The notes under the pieces: generated by a model
What the model saw: the letters and a program-made list of their open reading frames with translations, nothing else
Databases searched by the model: none
Told to the model about the DNA's origin: nothing
Position numbers and translations under genes: made by a program
Shown: positions 47,424 to 49,862 of the stretch, piece after piece
How positions within the stretch are numbered: position 1 is the first letter of the stretch
How the letters are laid out: each line of letters starts with the position of its first letter
Assembly: GCA_035559595.1 (NCBI GenBank)
Contig: DATMBF010000029.1
Span: 1-49,862 of the forward strand
Reading direction: 5' to 3'
Source of the DNA: DATMBF01 sp035559595
GTDB taxonomy: Bacteria > Bacteroidota > Ignavibacteria > UBA10030
Length of the DNA: 49,862 nucleotides

Positions 47424-49862
47424 ATGCAACTCTTCTTAAGAACGAGAACATTCATCATGAGCCTCATCGCAACGGTTTCTTTTACTCCATCGCTCGGGTA
47501 CGCCCAGAGCGATATTTGGGTGAGCGCATACTATGCCGGCTGGATGCAAGGGTACGCCAACAACGGAAGACTTCCGGCACAGAAGATCGATTACAGCACA
47601 TTCACTCACATCATCCACTTCTCACTTGTACCTCGCACCGACGGAACCCTCGATAGTGATGCAAACAGCATCACGCTGATCAATTCGCAGGAACTCGTTA
47701 CTCGTGCTCGGGCAGCCGGTACCAAGGTCATTATCTCCGTCGGCGGCTGGGCAAGCGATGTAGGATTCCGTGGTGCGACAAGCTCAGCAAATCTTTCAAG
47801 ATTCATTAACAACCTCATATCGTTCATGCAATCGCGCGGGTATGACGGCATTGATATCGATTGGGAACGCCTCGAGTCGAGTGACGCGTCGCAGTACGTC
47901 ACATTCATCACACAGCTCCGAAATGCGCTGGACACGATAACTCCACGGCCCTTACTGACGGCTGCGGTAGCCTGGCAACCCTCCATCCTTGCCCAGGTGC
48001 ATGACAAGTTCGATCAGATTAACATCATGTCGTACGATTATTCGGGAGCCTGGCCGGGTTGGGTGACGTGGCACAACGCACCGATCTACGACGGTGGGTA
48101 CACCTTTCCCAGCACGGGCAAGCCTGTTCCCTCGATTGATGGACACGTCGGCTCATTTGTCTCAAGTGGAATTCCTGCCTCCAAGCTTGGCATAGGAATT
48201 GACTTTTACGGATATGTGTGGAATGGAGGTGACGGAACATCGAACGGAGGCGTTACAGACCCACGTCAGAGTTGGTCGACGGCACCGACTGTGCAGGGGA
48301 ACGTTCCGTATTACACGATCATGGATACTTATTACCAGACGCAGTACTACAAATGGGACAATTCTGCCCAGGTCTCCTATTTGAGTATAAACAACCCAGG
48401 TTCAGCGAACGACAAGTTCATCTCGTATGACGATGAGCTAACCGCAAAGAAGAAGGTTGAATACGCCCGCGCAAAGAAAATTGGTGGTGTGATCATTTGG
48501 GAGCTGGGAGGCGGCTTCCGAGCAAACATGCCAGCCGGTCAACAGGATCCACTGTTACAGGCCATTAAAGAGGCTTTGCGTGGCGTAGCAATTTCTCCGG
48601 ATGTCACTCCGCCAACCGTCAGTATGAACTCACCAGTCAGCGGTTCGACTATTTCCGGTACCATCTCGCTTGCGGCAAATGCATCCGATAATGTGGGTGT
48701 CGTCGGCGTTCAATTTAAGGTGAACGGAGTGAATGCAGGAAATGAAATCACAGCCTACCCCTTCAGCACGACATTCAACACAACATCGCTGCCGAATGGA
48801 ACCGCAACGATTACTGCAATTGCCCGTGATGCAGCGGGCAATCAGGCATCGGCTTCGGTGAGTGTAACGATTTCCAACACCTCTCTTCCACCAACGCCGC
48901 CCAGTAGCAGTGACCTTGTTGCATTTGACGAATCCCTTCATTCGCCTTGGCTCAACGCCTCGTGGAGCACCACTGTGACGTTCGGCTCAACCGATCAGGC
49001 ATTCACCGAAAACCATTCCATAAAGGCGTCGCTCACCAGTGCGTGGGGTGGATTCAGTCTCCACTATGGAACGTGGGGATCGAACCAAAACATCGACCCG
49101 CTTCTATACAAGAGCCTCGATGTTGCTATCTACGCCACTTCAACGGGAACAGCGTTGAGCATCTTCCTTGAAAACGACCTCGGGCAGTCGTTCCCAAAGA
49201 TAAACACCGGTACACTCACAGCAAACCAATGGCGGACATTCTCCATCCCGATGGGTCAACTCAATCCCAACAACCAGGTGATCCATCGGATTTCTATCCA
49301 GGATATCAGCGGCTCCACGAAGACCTTTTATATTGATGATCTTCGGCTCAGCGGGACAAGCTTGGCGGTACCGACTCCACCGGTACTTTCTGCACCAACG
49401 AACGGGGCAACCGGTGTGACAACGAATGTTGCGTTGAGCTGGAATCCATCATCTGGCGCTTCCTCGTATCGGGTACAGGTCTCGACATCGTCTTCTTTCG
49501 CATCGCTAATCACCGATCAGCAGAATCTCCCTGGAACTTCCTTTTCTCCGACTGGGCTCGCTTCTTCTACCCAATACTACTGGCGAGTCAATGCAAGGAA
49601 CACCATCGGAACCAGTGCATGGTCGGATACTTTCACATTTACCACATCGTCGCCTCGAGACACCGTACCACCGACGATTACGATCACGGCTCCGCAATCA
49701 GGTGCTACGATAAGCGGTGTTGTGACCCTGAGCGCTACGGCATCCGATAACATCAAAGTTACCGGCGTTCAATTTAGCGTGAATGGATCGAACCTCGGAT
49801 CGGAAATCCCGACTGGACCATTCTCAGCAACTCTGAATACGACAAGCCTTGCCAACGGCTCG
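47424..49862 (+). CDS. secreted GH18 chitinase-like multidomain protein, partial at window end
   Basis: An open frame from ATG 47424 (AGGAG 7 nt upstream) runs unbroken to the window edge: 813 codons and no stop. A signal peptide ends near residue 27. The GH18 barrel (about 30-385) has the catalytic DxxDxDxE motif in YDGIDIDWE (about 139-147), SVGGW, INIMSYDYSG and GGVIIWELGGGF. An Ig-like domain follows (about 393-485: VTPPTVSMNSPVSGSTISGT), then a jelly-roll carbohydrate-binding-like module (about 500-650: IKASLTSAWGGFSLHYGTW, ISIQDISGSTKTFYIDDLRL), an FN3 domain (about 655-745) and a second Ig-like domain that is cut. Activity: hydrolysis of chitin or other beta-1,4-linked HexNAc polymer. 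A T9SS domain is expected past the edge but cannot be seen. Confidence 0.92.
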   Translation, partial: MQLFLRTRTFIMSLIATVSFTPSLGYAQSDIWVSAYYAGWMQGYANNGRLPAQKIDYSTFTHIIHFSLVPRTDGTLDSDANSITLINSQELVTRARAAGTKVIISVGGWASDVGFRGATSSANLSRFINNLISFMQSRGYDGIDIDWERLESSDASQYVTFITQLRNALDTITPRPLLTAAVAWQPSILAQVHDKFDQINIMSYDYSGAWPGWVTWHNAPIYDGGYTFPSTGKPVPSIDGHVGSFVSSGIPASKLGIGIDFYGYVWNGGDGTSNGGVTDPRQSWSTAPTVQGNVPYYTIMDTYYQTQYYKWDNSAQVSYLSINNPGSANDKFISYDDELTAKKKVEYARAKKIGGVIIWELGGGFRANMPAGQQDPLLQAIKEALRGVAISPDVTPPTVSMNSPVSGSTISGTISLAANASDNVGVVGVQFKVNGVNAGNEITAYPFSTTFNTTSLPNGTATITAIARDAAGNQASASVSVTISNTSLPPTPPSSSDLVAFDESLHSPWLNASWSTTVTFGSTDQAFTENHSIKASLTSAWGGFSLHYGTWGSNQNIDPLLYKSLDVAIYATSTGTALSIFLENDLGQSFPKINTGTLTANQWRTFSIPMGQLNPNNQVIHRISIQDISGSTKTFYIDDLRLSGTSLAVPTPPVLSAPTNGATGVTTNVALSWNPSSGASSYRVQVSTSSSFASLITDQQNLPGTSFSPTGLASSTQYYWRVNARNTIGTSAWSDTFTFTTSSPRDTVPPTITITAPQSGATISGVVTLSATASDNIKVTGVQFSVNGSNLGSEIPTGPFSATLNTTSLANGS

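Overview
Taxonomy. The window looks chromosomal and comes from a member of the FCB group, most likely Ignavibacteriota/Chlorobi-like. The basis is two very large secreted proteins ending in type IX secretion (T9SS) sorting domains with the NYPNPFN-type motif, a PorV-like outer-membrane protein, fibronectin-III (FN3) rich architecture and moderate GC. No rRNA, tRNA or CRISPR was seen. The assignment rests on motifs only.

Layout. (1) 205-4068: four or five minus-strand accessory genes (DUF2200, a MOT1-type molybdate/sulfate transporter, a DUF4386-like membrane protein, a DUF4440/NTF2-like lipoprotein and an SRPBCC/AHSA1 lipoprotein) are separated by 62-71 bp imperfect palindromes with GTTRRRY/RYYYAAC ends. 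This is an integron cassette array without an integrase in the window. (2) 4069-4964: decayed DNA holding a molybdopterin-oxidoreductase C-terminal remnant and a minus-strand terminator. (3) 4965-29189: one compact minus-strand operon of 23 genes, many joined by 4-nt ATGA overlaps, for making and decorating an exopolysaccharide. It holds Wzz, a CpsD-like ATPase, an O-antigen ligase/polymerase, a GT26, a flippase, GT4 and GT2 glycosyltransferases, a deacetylase and a GH9 glucanase. In its middle is a modification module: an AMP-forming acyl ligase, a GNAT-hexapeptide acyltransferase-ACP fusion, ComA and ComB (sulfolactate synthesis), three methyltransferases, two ATP-grasp ligases, a proline dehydrogenase-like protein and a second CelD/FemAB-type GNAT. 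(4) 29190-29516: a divergent control region with a sigma-54 type -24/-12 element facing each way. (5) 29517-34059 (+): Wza export lipoprotein, PorV-like barrel, a sigma-54 activator homologue whose ATPase motifs have decayed, and a WecA-type initiating transferase fused to a CapD-like domain. (6) 34097-34529: malate synthase remnant. (7) 34534-42234 (+): a small exported protein and two T9SS FN3 proteins. (8) 42246-47381 (+): two sensor kinases and two response regulators. (9) 47424-end: a secreted GH18 chitinase-like protein cut by the window edge.

How it may work together. WecA starts a lipid-linked glycan, the GTs extend it, the flippase and ligase/polymerase handle it, and Wzz/CpsD/Wza control length and export. 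The unusual part is the co-transcribed ComA/ComB plus acyl ligase plus ACP-acyltransferase fusion. I infer that a sulfolactate-derived or aminoacyl group is built, loaded on the ACP domain and transferred to the polysaccharide, giving a sulfonated or acylated glycan. This is a hypothesis from gene content; I know of no described system with this combination.
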